From Quinella sp. 1Q7 (lineage in GTDB: Bacteria; Bacillota; Negativicutes; Selenomonadales; Selenomonadaceae), in contig JADEZP010000011.1 in NCBI GenBank assembly GCA_015206805.1, positions 1-37,601 on the forward strand: a stretch of 37,601 nucleotides of DNA, read 5' to 3'. The translations under genes and the position numbers were made by a program. The notes beneath the pieces are model-generated. The model was given only the letters and a program-made list of their open reading frames with translations, was not told where the DNA came from and searched no databases. Positions 28,138 to 35,712 of this stretch are shown here, in pieces (the first letter of the stretch is position 1; each line of letters opens with the position of its first letter).

Positions 28138-30021
28138 TCAAATGTTGTTCTTGACGTATGCGTCGTAAAGTTGCTTGAGCTCCTCGATCTTGTCGTACAT
28201 TTCGACTTGCAATTTGGACGCAGTCGCGAAGTCGCCGCCGATTAGCGCGTTGGTCAGCCGCGTGAACAGCGATTTTTTGTCGATTGAATCTTTGGCAAGA
28301 TACGCGCGAACATCTTTAAGCTTGTTCCAGTTGTAGGAGTCTTGGTCGGTGCGCGAATCACTTTCGATTAGTTTCGCCTTGCGGACAATGTTGCGCATTT
28401 CGGGCAGGATGCGGGCGATAATTTCGGTCTTCCAGCGGAGCAATGCGCCTTCGCGGAACGACTTGATAATTTGCGGACGAAGTGCGCCGCCTGCAGTGAT
28501 GACGCGAACTTTAGCGGGATATTTCTCGAAAGCGGACATGTTCTCCCAGACAGTGGCGGGCGGTGCGCCGAAAAGATTATCGCGCTCTTCGGCAGTGAAG
28601 TCCTCGAAGACATCTTCCTCGCTGCGATAGGCGCGGGATTTTTCAAGGTAGACACCGTCTTGCCCCGCCTTCTTGCTGAGTTCGGTCAGCAGGTCGACAG
28701 CCGAACGATCAATCGTTGCGCGTATGCCGTCGAGTATCGCCGAATACGCCGCCGCCAACACAAGGTAAGTGTTCGTGTACGGATTGCAGGCGCGAAGTTC
28801 AAAGCGCGTCGCCATCGGATTTTTCAAGTCGCGAATCAGTCCCGCCAAAATTGTGCGATTGCGGCTTGGAATTTTCGGCGTGTGTCCCAGCGACGTCACG
28901 ATACAAACGGGTGCCTCGAAGCCGGGCTTTAGGCGGTTAAGTGAATCGTTCGTCGCGCTGACAAAGGGATTGATAACCTCGTAATTTTTCAGCAAACCCA
29001 TAATCGCGCCGTAGCCGACCGTGCTCATGAAGTCTTCGTAAGGATTTTTGGCGGCAAAGAGATTGTGCAACTTCCCGTCGCTCGTGACGGCGGCAAGCCC
29101 GATGTGCGTATGTTCGCCGTTGCCCGCAAGACCGATCATCGGTTTGGCTTTGAAGCTGACTTCCAGACCTTCGGCGCGGAAAATTTCTTTGACAATCGTG
29201 CGCACGAACATTTCATTATCAGCCGCCTGCACCGCGTCCGCAAATCGCCAATCAATTTCCAGCTGTTCACAAACGTGCGTAAGGTGACCCGATTCGTCAA
29301 TCTGCGCTTTGAGCCCGCCAACCTCTTTGTGTCCCATTTCGACTTGCAAGCCGTAATCGTCCAGAGCCACAACGCATTTTTCCAGCGCGCAACGAACTGC
29401 GCCGTGCGTGCGTTCCCAATACTGTTCCTGCAAAACCTGCGACGCGCTCATTTCTTTGATTGCGGCCTCTTCAAGAGGAGTCTTTACCCAAAATTCAAGC
29501 TCGGTCGCCGAAGTAAAAACGATGTCGGTAATGTCGTTGCCGCTGACGTCAAGCCCTTCAATTTCCGCGTGTTCGTGGAAGATGTCGAGCAATTCGCGCT
29601 TGACGAAAGACAGCGTATCGGTCAAGACGGCGCGGGAGTCGACGCGTTTGCCCTCGTGAATCAAAAAGCTCGGAATTCTCAACGTGCCTACAGGTTTGTT
29701 GGTTTCGTCGTCGAAGTATTCAAAATTGTAATCGACGAACCAGTTGACGTTGGGGTCGACCGGCATATCAACCTTTGCATTGTTGAGCGTGGCGATGCCC
29801 GGCAGCACGACGCTGGAACCGTCGGTCTGCACGGCTGTGCCCGCGTAGAATTCGTCGATGTCCTTAATAAAAAGTCTTACGGGAATTTTTTCATCAGTGT
29901 CGTTGCCGGCAAGGTCAATGCCGACCAGCGACACAAATTTTATTTCGGGGTGCTCTTTGAGCAGTCCGATTATTTCTTCTTTGGGGGTTTTCGCCTTAAT
30001 CGTGTAGAGTAATTTTTTCAT
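28138..30021 (-). CDS. glnA: Glutamine synthetase, enlarged form
   Basis: 627 aa, well above the 440-470 of classical GSI. ATG 30021 with GGAGG 8 nt upstream. GS core motifs are in order: PVDPNVNWF, SATELEFW, GHKEVGG-like LQVEMGHKEVGG, NGEHTHIGLA, NPFVSATNDSLNRLKPGFEAP, IPSRNRTILAGL and RFELRACNPYTNTYLVLAA. A charged ~170-residue helical C-terminal extension (from ~460, ending VEMYDKIEELKQLYDAYVKNNI) is the oddity. It makes glutamine from glutamate, ammonia and ATP. No classical Tyr adenylylation site is obvious. The gene follows PII by 15 nt, so regulation through PII is likely by context. Confidence 0.92.
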   Translation of the reverse strand: MKKLLYTIKAKTPKEEIIGLLKEHPEIKFVSLVGIDLAGNDTDEKIPVRLFIKDIDEFYAGTAVQTDGSSVVLPGIATLNNAKVDMPVDPNVNWFVDYNFEYFDDETNKPVGTLRIPSFLIHEGKRVDSRAVLTDTLSFVKRELLDIFHEHAEIEGLDVSGNDITDIVFTSATELEFWVKTPLEEAAIKEMSASQVLQEQYWERTHGAVRCALEKCVVALDDYGLQVEMGHKEVGGLKAQIDESGHLTHVCEQLEIDWRFADAVQAADNEMFVRTIVKEIFRAEGLEVSFKAKPMIGLAGNGEHTHIGLAAVTSDGKLHNLFAAKNPYEDFMSTVGYGAIMGLLKNYEVINPFVSATNDSLNRLKPGFEAPVCIVTSLGHTPKIPSRNRTILAGLIRDLKNPMATRFELRACNPYTNTYLVLAAAYSAILDGIRATIDRSAVDLLTELSKKAGQDGVYLEKSRAYRSEEDVFEDFTAEERDNLFGAPPATVWENMSAFEKYPAKVRVITAGGALRPQIIKSFREGALLRWKTEIIARILPEMRNIVRKAKLIESDSRTDQDSYNWNKLKDVRAYLAKDSIDKKSLFTRLTNALIGGDFATASKLQVEMYDKIEELKQLYDAYVKNNI

Positions 30022-30036
30022 ACAGATTACCTCCAA

Positions 30037-30414
30037 TCATTCGGGCTTCTCGCCGGGGATGTCCATAATCGCTTCGACGCCACGATGCCCCGTGCGAATC
30101 CTTATCGCGTCCGAAAGTTCATAAACGAAAATTTTTCCGTCGCCGAATTTGCCCGTGCGCAAAACTTTCTGCGCAACTTCCAAAACTTTTTCAACGGGCA
30201 CTTCGCAGACGACCGTTTCCAACTTGATTTTCGGAACAAGATTAACGTCGTATTCCCTGCCGCGATAAACTTCCTTGTGTCCTTTTTGAAGTCCGCAACC
30301 GTAAACTTGACTGACGGTCATTCCGTGCACACCGATTTTGTTCAGCGCGTCTTTGAGGTCTTCGAGCTTTGAAGGGCGCGTGATGATGTCGATTTTCGTA
30401 AGCTTTCTTTCCAT
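30037..30414 (-). CDS. glnB: PII nitrogen regulatory protein
   Basis: 125 aa. ATG with GGAGGG 6 nt upstream. KIDIITRPSKLEDLKDAL opens the ferredoxin-like fold; the T-loop GLQKGHKEVYRGREY carries Tyr50 and Tyr55, the latter at the position of the uridylylated Tyr51 of E. coli GlnB; TGKFGDGKIFV and RIRTGHRG form the ATP/2-oxoglutarate site. It senses energy and 2-oxoglutarate status and binds targets such as AmtB or GlnA. It lies directly between amtB and glnA (12 and 15 nt gaps), the classic arrangement, so glnK would be an equally apt name. Confidence 0.93.
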   Translation of the reverse strand: MERKLTKIDIITRPSKLEDLKDALNKIGVHGMTVSQVYGCGLQKGHKEVYRGREYDVNLVPKIKLETVVCEVPVEKVLEVAQKVLRTGKFGDGKIFVYELSDAIRIRTGHRGVEAIMDIPGEKPE

Positions 30415-30426
30415 GCAATTCCCTCC

Positions 30427-31728
30427 TCAATCTTGCGAACCCGATATGCTCGGAAAAAGTCTTATCTCGCCGGCTTCGGTCTCGCTGATAAAACTCGGGG
30501 CACCCGCGAAGAGACCTGCATTGTAGCCGCGCTCGCCGTGTTCGGTGATGTCCAAACCCAAAATTTCTTCGTTCTCTTCGGCACGGAGGGCAACTGCTGC
30601 ATTGACGACTTTGTAAAGGATTGTTGAGCCGACAACCGCGAAAATAATCGCAACGCCGATTGAAATAATTTGAGCGATAAATAAATTTGTTTCGCCGTAG
30701 AAAAGACCGTTCGCACCGTCGGGATTGACTGCGGTCGTCGCCCAAAGCCCCGTGGCAATCGCGCCCCACATGCCGCCGATACCGTGAATGCCGAACGCAT
30801 CGAGCGAATCATCATAACCAAATTTTTCTTTGACAATGGCGACCGCCGTGTAGCAAATGCCGCCGCCGATTAAACCGATTGCAACACTCGGAAGGACAGT
30901 CACATAGCCTGCCGCAGGAGTTATCGCAACAAGTCCCGCGACTGCACCCGATACCGCGCCGAGAATCGTCGGCTTGCCTGAACGAAGCCATTCAATCAAC
31001 ACCCAGCCGAGTAACCCTGCTGCAGCCGCCGCGTGTGTCACAAGGAAAGCATTAGCCGCCAACTCATTTGCACCGAGCGCAGAACCCGCGTTGAAGCCGT
31101 ACCACCCGATAAAAAGTCCTGCCGCGCCGAGTACCGTCATCGGGATATTATGCGGAATGATAGCCGATTTACCGTAGCCGCGACGCTTACCCAGCAAGAT
31201 ACAAATCGTCAAACCGCTAACACCCGACAGGATATGAATCACCAATCCGCCCGCGAAGTCCAACGCACCGAGTTGAGCGAGAAAACCGCCGCCCCAGACC
31301 CAATGCGCCATCGGGTTGTAAATGAAGATTGCCCAAAGCAACATCAACAGAGCAAAGCCTTTAAATTTCATACGTTCGGCAAATGCGCCCGTTATTAGCG
31401 CAGGCGTCAAAGCCGCGAACATGCATTGGAATGCTACGAACGCGAGTTCGGGAATTGTTCCGCCGTCAAGAATGTTCAAACCGACATTTGCCAAGCCCAT
31501 TTTCGACAAGTCGCCGATTAACCCGTTCACATCCGAGCCGAAAGCCATTGTATAGCCGAGCAGAATAAATTCGACCGAAATCATGCCCAGAATGAACATC
31601 GACTGCATTATTGTCGATAAAACATTTTTGCTCCGAACCATTCCTCCATAGAAAAGAGCGACTGCCGGCGTCATTATAAAAACCAATGCCGCGCTTATCA
31701 GTACCCATGCCGTGTCTCCACTGTTCAT
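30427..31728 (-). CDS. amtB: Ammonium transporter
   Basis: 433 aa from ATG 31728 (an in-frame GTG at 31737 exists; ribosome site AGG is weak and 11 nt away). Eleven hydrophobic segments are evident. The Amt signature ALFYGGMVRSKNVL comes first; the pore histidines are in HWVWGGGFLAQLGALDFAGG and AFGIHGIGGMWGAIATG. The tail (~395-433: EENEEILGLDITEHGERGYNAG) is the cytoplasmic PII-contact region. It carries ammonium across the inner membrane. No signal peptide is visible beyond TM1. First gene of the nitrogen operon, behind a promoter with an operator-like palindrome. Confidence 0.95.
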   Translation of the reverse strand: MNSGDTAWVLISAALVFIMTPAVALFYGGMVRSKNVLSTIMQSMFILGMISVEFILLGYTMAFGSDVNGLIGDLSKMGLANVGLNILDGGTIPELAFVAFQCMFAALTPALITGAFAERMKFKGFALLMLLWAIFIYNPMAHWVWGGGFLAQLGALDFAGGLVIHILSGVSGLTICILLGKRRGYGKSAIIPHNIPMTVLGAAGLFIGWYGFNAGSALGANELAANAFLVTHAAAAAGLLGWVLIEWLRSGKPTILGAVSGAVAGLVAITPAAGYVTVLPSVAIGLIGGGICYTAVAIVKEKFGYDDSLDAFGIHGIGGMWGAIATGLWATTAVNPDGANGLFYGETNLFIAQIISIGVAIIFAVVGSTILYKVVNAAVALRAEENEEILGLDITEHGERGYNAGLFAGAPSFISETEAGEIRLFPSISGSQD

Positions 31729-31772
31729 AACAATCACTGCCTAACCAATAATTTTTATCAGCTGATGTCGGG

Positions 31773-31800
31773 ATTATACCATAACAAAATGTTATGTAAA
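31773..31800 (-). promoter_or_regulatory. Promoter of the amtB-glnB-glnA-GOGAT operon
   Basis: Minus strand: TTTACA (31795-31800, 5/6 match), 16-nt spacer, TATAAT (31773-31778) preceded by TG-G, an extended -10. The leader to the amtB ATG is ~40 nt. Confidence 0.8.
31780..31796. promoter_or_regulatory. Perfect 17-bp palindrome between -35 and -10 (operator candidate)
   Basis: CATAACA-AAA-TGTTATG, 7-bp perfect arms, lies wholly within the spacer of the amtB promoter. A third half-site (ATAAC at 31800-31804) forms an overlapping dyad GTTAT-gtaa-ATAAC. Position suggests steric repression; it does not fit the TGTNA-N7-TNACA box of GlnR/TnrA. Confidence 0.65.
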
Positions 31801-31921
31801 TAACTTTTATAGTTGTATTCTTGTATACATTTATCGGCAGATTTGCTATAATAAAAATGCTTGGTTAGAATCCTTTATAAAATTTTTTGCCTTATCCCGG
31901 ATAGTCTTACTTGTGAAAAAG

Positions 31922-31953
31922 TAAAAAAAGAAACTCTTGCGGAAAAGAGTTTC
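31922..31953 (-). terminator. Rho-independent terminator closing the mobile-element remnant
   Basis: GAAACTCTT (31930-31938) and AAGAGTTTC (31945-31953) form a perfect 9-bp stem; on the minus strand it is followed by seven T (A run 31923-31929). It lies 6 nt after the stop of the broken metallopeptidase gene and protects the amtB promoter from readthrough. Confidence 0.85.
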
Positions 31954-31959
31954 GAGAAA

Positions 31960-32446
31960 TTAAGGCTGCAGTAAACTTTCCTTGTAGTCGAATTTGAGCA
32001 AGTAGTTGTAAGAGGATTCGGAAACAATATCAAAAAATTTTTGAATGGTGTTATCGAGATATAAACGGTTGATGTTTTGTCGAGTGTACGCGTGATAATA
32101 ACCGCAATTCAGAGAAGGAACCCTTGTGCAGATTTAAAGCCCTTATTGGTGATATAATCCTCAAAGTCGGGATTGACACAGCGATAAGAAAATTGAGATG
32201 ATCGAGTTCATTAGGCAGTTGCTTTTGTTGATGAGCTAAGCAAAAATTTTTGGCACCTATGCCGCCAATGCCCTGCGGACTTATCAAAATATTTTTATCA
32301 GCGGAGAGGCAAATATCGCGAACAGGTTGTCCGTGAACGAGAATGAAATTGCCCTTGCTGATGAGCGTTTTGTCTTTGAATTTTTTGGCGAGTCGTTTGA
32401 AAAGTTGCTTTTGAGTGGAGCGGAGGAAATTTTCCAAATTCTTCAT
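31960..32446 (-). pseudogene. Broken zinc-metallopeptidase-like gene of mobile elements
   Basis: Recognisable pieces of a clostridial/prophage M20/M28-like peptidase appear in order, but in three frames. MKNLENFLRS and NILISPQGIGG join directly to IGAKNFC, so the metal-binding HxD segment and the DDRCGVYAL-type block are deleted. DFEDYITNKGFKSAQ sits in a second frame, GSFSE in the first, GYYHAYTRQNINRLYL in another, and KFFDIVSESS in yet another before the TAA at 31960-31962. At least three frameshifts and two deletions therefore separate the parts. The ATG at 32446 overlaps the TGA of the preceding zinc-ribbon frame (ATGA). Family recognition is from memory of conserved stretches. Confidence 0.7.
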
Positions 32447-32547
32447 GCGGGCACTGCCTTTTGTTCGCGGCAAGCTTGGCAAAAGAGAATTGTATCGCCG
32501 TCAGCATTTACGACCTCTGAAAGCTCGTTGTGCCGATTGATAACGTC

Positions 32548-34762
32548 TCAAGTTCCAGAAGAATAATTTTCACACTCTTGGCAGAACTCGCAGCCATCGT
32601 GATTGCAGTCCTCGCAAAGAAGTTTGGAAGAAATTTCGCCCGCGCAAAAAATACAAAGTCCGTAAGTCCCAACATTGAAAATCTCGAAGTCGTGCTCATG
32701 GTCTCGGCGGATGGAAATTTTGGCGTCAAAGTCAAGGTATAGTGATAGGTAAGGCTTTGAAGTAATCGCCGCCTTTTCCTCCAATCCACACCGTACGTGC
32801 AACTTTCACCGCATACGGCGTTCCATCTTTGATAATTCATTTCAATCTAATCAATCTACCGAAAGGATATTGGCTTGCAGATATTTTTAAATCGTCTTGG
32901 TATTGTTTGCGTGAATGAGTTTGTGCACCGTTGCCGTAATAAGGATTAAGTTTTGGTAATCGTCCGTGCCGCCTTGAGATTTCGGGATTTTATGGTGGCA
33001 GTGGATTTCGTCCGTTGAAGTGAATTTCTCACCCGTGACAGCATATTGTTCTTTTTGAGCAAAGTAGAGAGAAATACGGTTGTTCGCATATTCGAGACTT
33101 CTGCCGAAAAGTGGTTGACGCAGAAGTTTGAGTTTGATTTTGTCAATCGCTTCGACCGGTGCCTGATTGCTGGTGCACCTTGCAAATTTGTGCTGAACGT
33201 AACCGATAGGATAAATTGGTTCGTCGGCGAGATAACGTAACATTGCCGATTTACCATATCGCGTCCTTTCGGCTGGCGTGAGCTTGCGTCCTTTCTTGCG
33301 ATAGTAATTTTGAATTCTCATAACCATTTTGTTGAACAGAAAGATTTCTCCGAGCTGTCCTTTTTCCGGTCGAGGGTTCCTGATTCGTTTAATTTGTTCA
33401 ACAAGAGCTTTGCGTTTCGCCGTCAGTTGTTTGTAGCTGATGTGCGACTTGACTACCTTTTTACCGCCTTTAGGATGGACTTTAATTTTTAAACCAAGAA
33501 ATTCCGAGTAGCACTTCTTAACGTTGACAAGTCTTGTTTTCTCTTTCGAGACTTCAAGCTTGAGCCTTTCAGATAGCCATTGTGTTATCGCAATTTTTGT
33601 CCTTTCAGCTACTGTTTTTGTCCTGCAGAAAATTCTAAAGTCGTCAGCATAACGTACGATATACATTTCTTTGAGGTTGGTTTTGCGCATTGCCAAATAA
33701 CAATTCTTGGTGCCATTTTTTGGAATTGGATATTTGTTTTTGCGAATAGATGAGTTTGCCGTCGGGCAGTTTGATAGGAGCTTTGAGCATACGCAAGATT
33801 TTTCCGAGTAAATGCTTGTAAGTCCTTGATGTCGAATTCGATGACGTAATGTAAATGACTGTGTTGCAGTCTAATGTGAACGTCTGCAATGGAATGTCCT
33901 TCCGTCTGACGGGTTTAGGGCGGTAGCCGCGATTTGTACCGGCAATGATGTATCTGATTTTGGCGGTCACTTCTTCGGGCGTTAATTTGCAGATGTCCGC
34001 GATTGTCAGCTTGTCCGTTCCGGCGGTTTTGCTCCCTGTGTTTGATTTGATGTTCCTGTACGCAAGCAAGATGTTTTCTTCGCTAAGGACGAGCGGCATT
34101 AAGTTTGTGAAGTGTTCGCCACTTTAGGCGCAGTATAATGTCCTTTATCCCGTCTCGAAGTTAGTTGCCTAACCGTTCAGACCTCAAAGATCCATTTATA
34201 ACCGGCTTGATAATTGAACTTAGGTTTGTGCTATGTACCGTCTGCATTGAAACAGCAACCCATTAGCTGTTGACAGGATTCACACGACGAAATGTTTCCT
34301 GTCTGCAGAAAGGTATTACCCCTGTATCCATTGCGAGACGATTTGATACATGGTCCTCACGATACGTAAAACGCACATTTGTTGCCTAACCATATTCAAT
34401 TACGCTACCCGCGTTACATCAGTTCTAAATCGTGAAGAACTTTCAACGCGACTTCACCGAGCTTCAAACTAAATTTCACAACTTAGCTTGTCGGAGTATC
34501 AGCAATAGGACAGTTTGCATTTGTTAGGGTATGCGGTCCTTATTCGTTATAAACGTTAGCCTTTCACACCGTCATCGCTCCACACATCAAAGAGTTTTCC
34601 GTTGACCTCAATTTCAGTGCAAGTTACCAGTTCACAGTTGAGAATCTTGTACAGGTCTTGGAGCACGTTGTCGGGCGAAATGTATCTGACATGCGGGGAA
34701 ATAGAATTAGTATTAGCATCGTATTCGAGGGTGAAAAGTCTAAGCGGAGAGTAGGAAGTCAT
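32548..34762 (-). CDS. Small mobile-element gene interrupted by a group II intron: join of 32548-32738 and 34570-34762
   Basis: Exon 1 runs from ATG 34762 (GAGG 9 nt upstream; 23-nt overlap with the nuclease gene) to 34570 and encodes SPLRLFTLEYDANTN ... NGKLFDVWSDD. It resembles DUF3846-type phage proteins, weakly. Exon 2 (32738-32548) encodes LDFDAKISIRR and a Cys-rich part (CIFC, CEDC, CEFCQEC). Lengths 193 and 191 nt sum to 384, so removal of the GTGTG...AT intron gives one open frame of 127 aa. After the TGA at 32548-32550 the same frame stays open to 32443 (DGDTILFCQACRE), as if a second zinc ribbon were cut by a nonsense mutation. Without splicing, exon 1 stops at 34556. Confidence 0.6.
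32788..32821 (-). ncRNA. Group II intron domain V
   Basis: The 34-nt minus-strand segment contains CCGTATGCGGTGAAAG and GCACGTACGG, the near-invariant catalytic hairpin of bacterial group II introns; one change (TTGCA for TCGCA) still permits a G-U pair. It lies ~50 nt before the 3' splice site, as expected. Confidence 0.92.
32887..34099 (-). pseudogene. ltrA: Group II intron reverse transcriptase/maturase, frameshifted with internal deletions
   Basis: ATG 34099 starts a normal RT N-terminus (LSEENILLAYRNIKSN-TGSKTAGTDKLT, RGYRPKPVRRKDIP). Then coding sense is scattered over frames: HYVIEFDIKD in one frame, ILRMLKAPIKLPDGKLIY in a second, and from ~33696 the C-terminal part in a third: KTNLKEMYIVRYADDFRIFC (RT active site YADD), the X/thumb domain and a C-terminal HNH domain (CHHKIPKSQGGTDDYQNLIL ... 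H). The segment between RRKDIP and YVIEFDIK, the GFFDNVNH-like part and the TPQGG-x-x-SP motif are absent. Enzyme activity must be lost. Splicing could only be helped in trans. Confidence 0.88.
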
Positions 34763-35654
34763 CAGCATTCACCTCTTTATTTTGGGATAGGAGCCTTTGA
34801 GCGTAGGGGCAATTTTCACGAGCGGCACAATATCCCAAACATTTACGATTACCCCAACGCTCGCGGAAGGAACAAACGGGCGGCAGAGTTTTCGACGCGA
34901 TTGCCTCCTGCAGAATTTTGGCTTTGTGCTGAAAGTAACGATTAAGCCAGTGGTCGCTGATTTTATTTATCGGTATGATGTAGACGGGCTTATCAATACC
35001 CCGCTCGGTAGCAATGCGAAGGGAAGCATCGCGGCATAGAGCTTGAATGTACATGCGGCTTATTTTGAAGCCGGCGCGTTCAAGCAATAGGCGGTAGTAG
35101 TTGAGTTGAATACTCCAGTCGAGCAAATCCCGCACGCCGTCATAGCGCAATTCCGTCCTGAATTTTGGTTGACCTTTTTTAAGCCCCGATTTGTAAACTT
35201 CGCCGGTATCAACTTTAACTTTGTAAATGCCCAATGCACGCATGAGTTTGAAGCTGGACGTAATTTTTAAATCGCCCAACACGCCGTCATCAGCGTCGAG
35301 AATTTTTCCGAACAAATCGAATTGCCCTGACGTGATGTCGTCCTTGAGGCGTTCCTCGGAGAGAATCGCGCCGTGAGTTTGTTGCTCGTTAATCGAGTGA
35401 ATAGCTTGCCCGTGAAGGGCGTAAAGAATAGACGCAGGGTCGACGGCATACGAACTTGTTTTCTTGAGGTAGGTCTCACGGACGCCGGAAATCAGCTCAG
35501 TAACGGTTGGCTCGGCAATGTTGCGTTCAAGAGAATTAGCGACGGCGCGAAGAGTGGGCAGAAACATGCAACGTTGCGGATTCGGGCAGGAACGAAGACA
35601 ATCAGCAATACGAATCCTTTGCCCATTGGGACAGATGAATTTGGTAGCCGGCAT
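34740..35654 (-). CDS. PD-(D/E)XK nuclease-like protein with four-Cys (Fe-S type) sites, Cas4/RecB-like
   Basis: 304 aa. ATG 35654 with GGAGG 7 nt upstream. A Cys cluster at the N-terminus (CPNGQRIRIADCLRSCPNPQRC) and another near the end (CSFRERWGNRKCLGYCAARENCPYA) frame a central nuclease-like core: IHSINEQQTHGAIL (conserved His), LFGKILDADDGVLGDLKITSS, in which D-(x)n-GDLK fits the D-x-n-(E/D)-x-K catalytic pattern, and WSIQLNYYRLLLERAGFKI, where the Q-x-x-x-Y motif follows. That arrangement is known from Cas4, AddB and related phage nucleases. The downstream small gene overlaps its 3' end, so both belong to one mobile-element operon. No CRISPR array or cas1/cas2 is in the window. Confidence 0.75.
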   Translation of the reverse strand: MPATKFICPNGQRIRIADCLRSCPNPQRCMFLPTLRAVANSLERNIAEPTVTELISGVRETYLKKTSSYAVDPASILYALHGQAIHSINEQQTHGAILSEERLKDDITSGQFDLFGKILDADDGVLGDLKITSSFKLMRALGIYKVKVDTGEVYKSGLKKGQPKFRTELRYDGVRDLLDWSIQLNYYRLLLERAGFKISRMYIQALCRDASLRIATERGIDKPVYIIPINKISDHWLNRYFQHKAKILQEAIASKTLPPVCSFRERWGNRKCLGYCAARENCPYAQRLLSQNKEVNADDFLLSA

Positions 35655-35678
35655 ATAATCGCCTCCAGAAAAAGGATA

Positions 35679-35706
35679 AGCCCCGACCACATAAGCAGTC
35701 GGGGCT
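35679..35706. other. Perfect 9-bp hairpin between the remnant and the autotransporter gene
   Basis: AGCCCCGAC (35679-35687) and GTCGGGGCT (35698-35706) pair perfectly around a 10-nt loop. Only TTT follows on the plus strand and there is no T run on the minus, so it may be a weak terminator, a 5'-UTR hairpin of the divergent genes, or an old element end. It is 25 nt before the nuclease start and 7 nt before the autotransporter ATG. Confidence 0.6.
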
Positions 35707-35712
35707 TTGAAA

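Larger units (their letters stand above)
32739..34569 (-). mobile_element. Group II intron, ~1.83 kb, inserted in a small mobile-element gene
   Basis: Minus strand. The 5' boundary GTGTG (34569-34565) matches the GUGYG consensus; a domain V hairpin sits at 32788-32821, followed by a domain VI-like stem with a bulged A and the 3' end CCTATCACTAT (32749-32739). The 470 nt from 34100 to 34569 have no gene and look like domains I-III RNA (paired stretches such as GTTGTGAAATTTAG and GTTAGGCAAC repeats). Domain IV holds a maturase gene that is now broken. Region 32740-34800 is visibly more AT-rich than flanking chromosome, consistent with import. Exact ends rest on consensus and frame logic. Confidence 0.8.

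Noticed and set aside
29065-30012. A 315-codon plus-strand frame opposite glnA
   Set aside because: Antisense shadow; glnA on the minus strand has complete GS motifs and a ribosome site.
31844-31852. TGCTATAAT on the plus strand as a promoter
   Set aside because: The element is a good extended -10, but no gene or small-RNA-like terminator follows on that strand before the antisense remnant. Possibly a leftover.
32548-32550. TGA read as selenocysteine in the zinc-ribbon frame
   Set aside because: No SECIS-like stem was found just downstream and the residue is not at a catalytic Cys; a nonsense mutation in a decaying gene is simpler.
34740-35654. Calling the nuclease a functional CRISPR Cas4
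   Set aside because: Motifs fit Cas4/RecB-like proteins in general, but no cas1, cas2 or repeats are present and its partners are phage-type genes.
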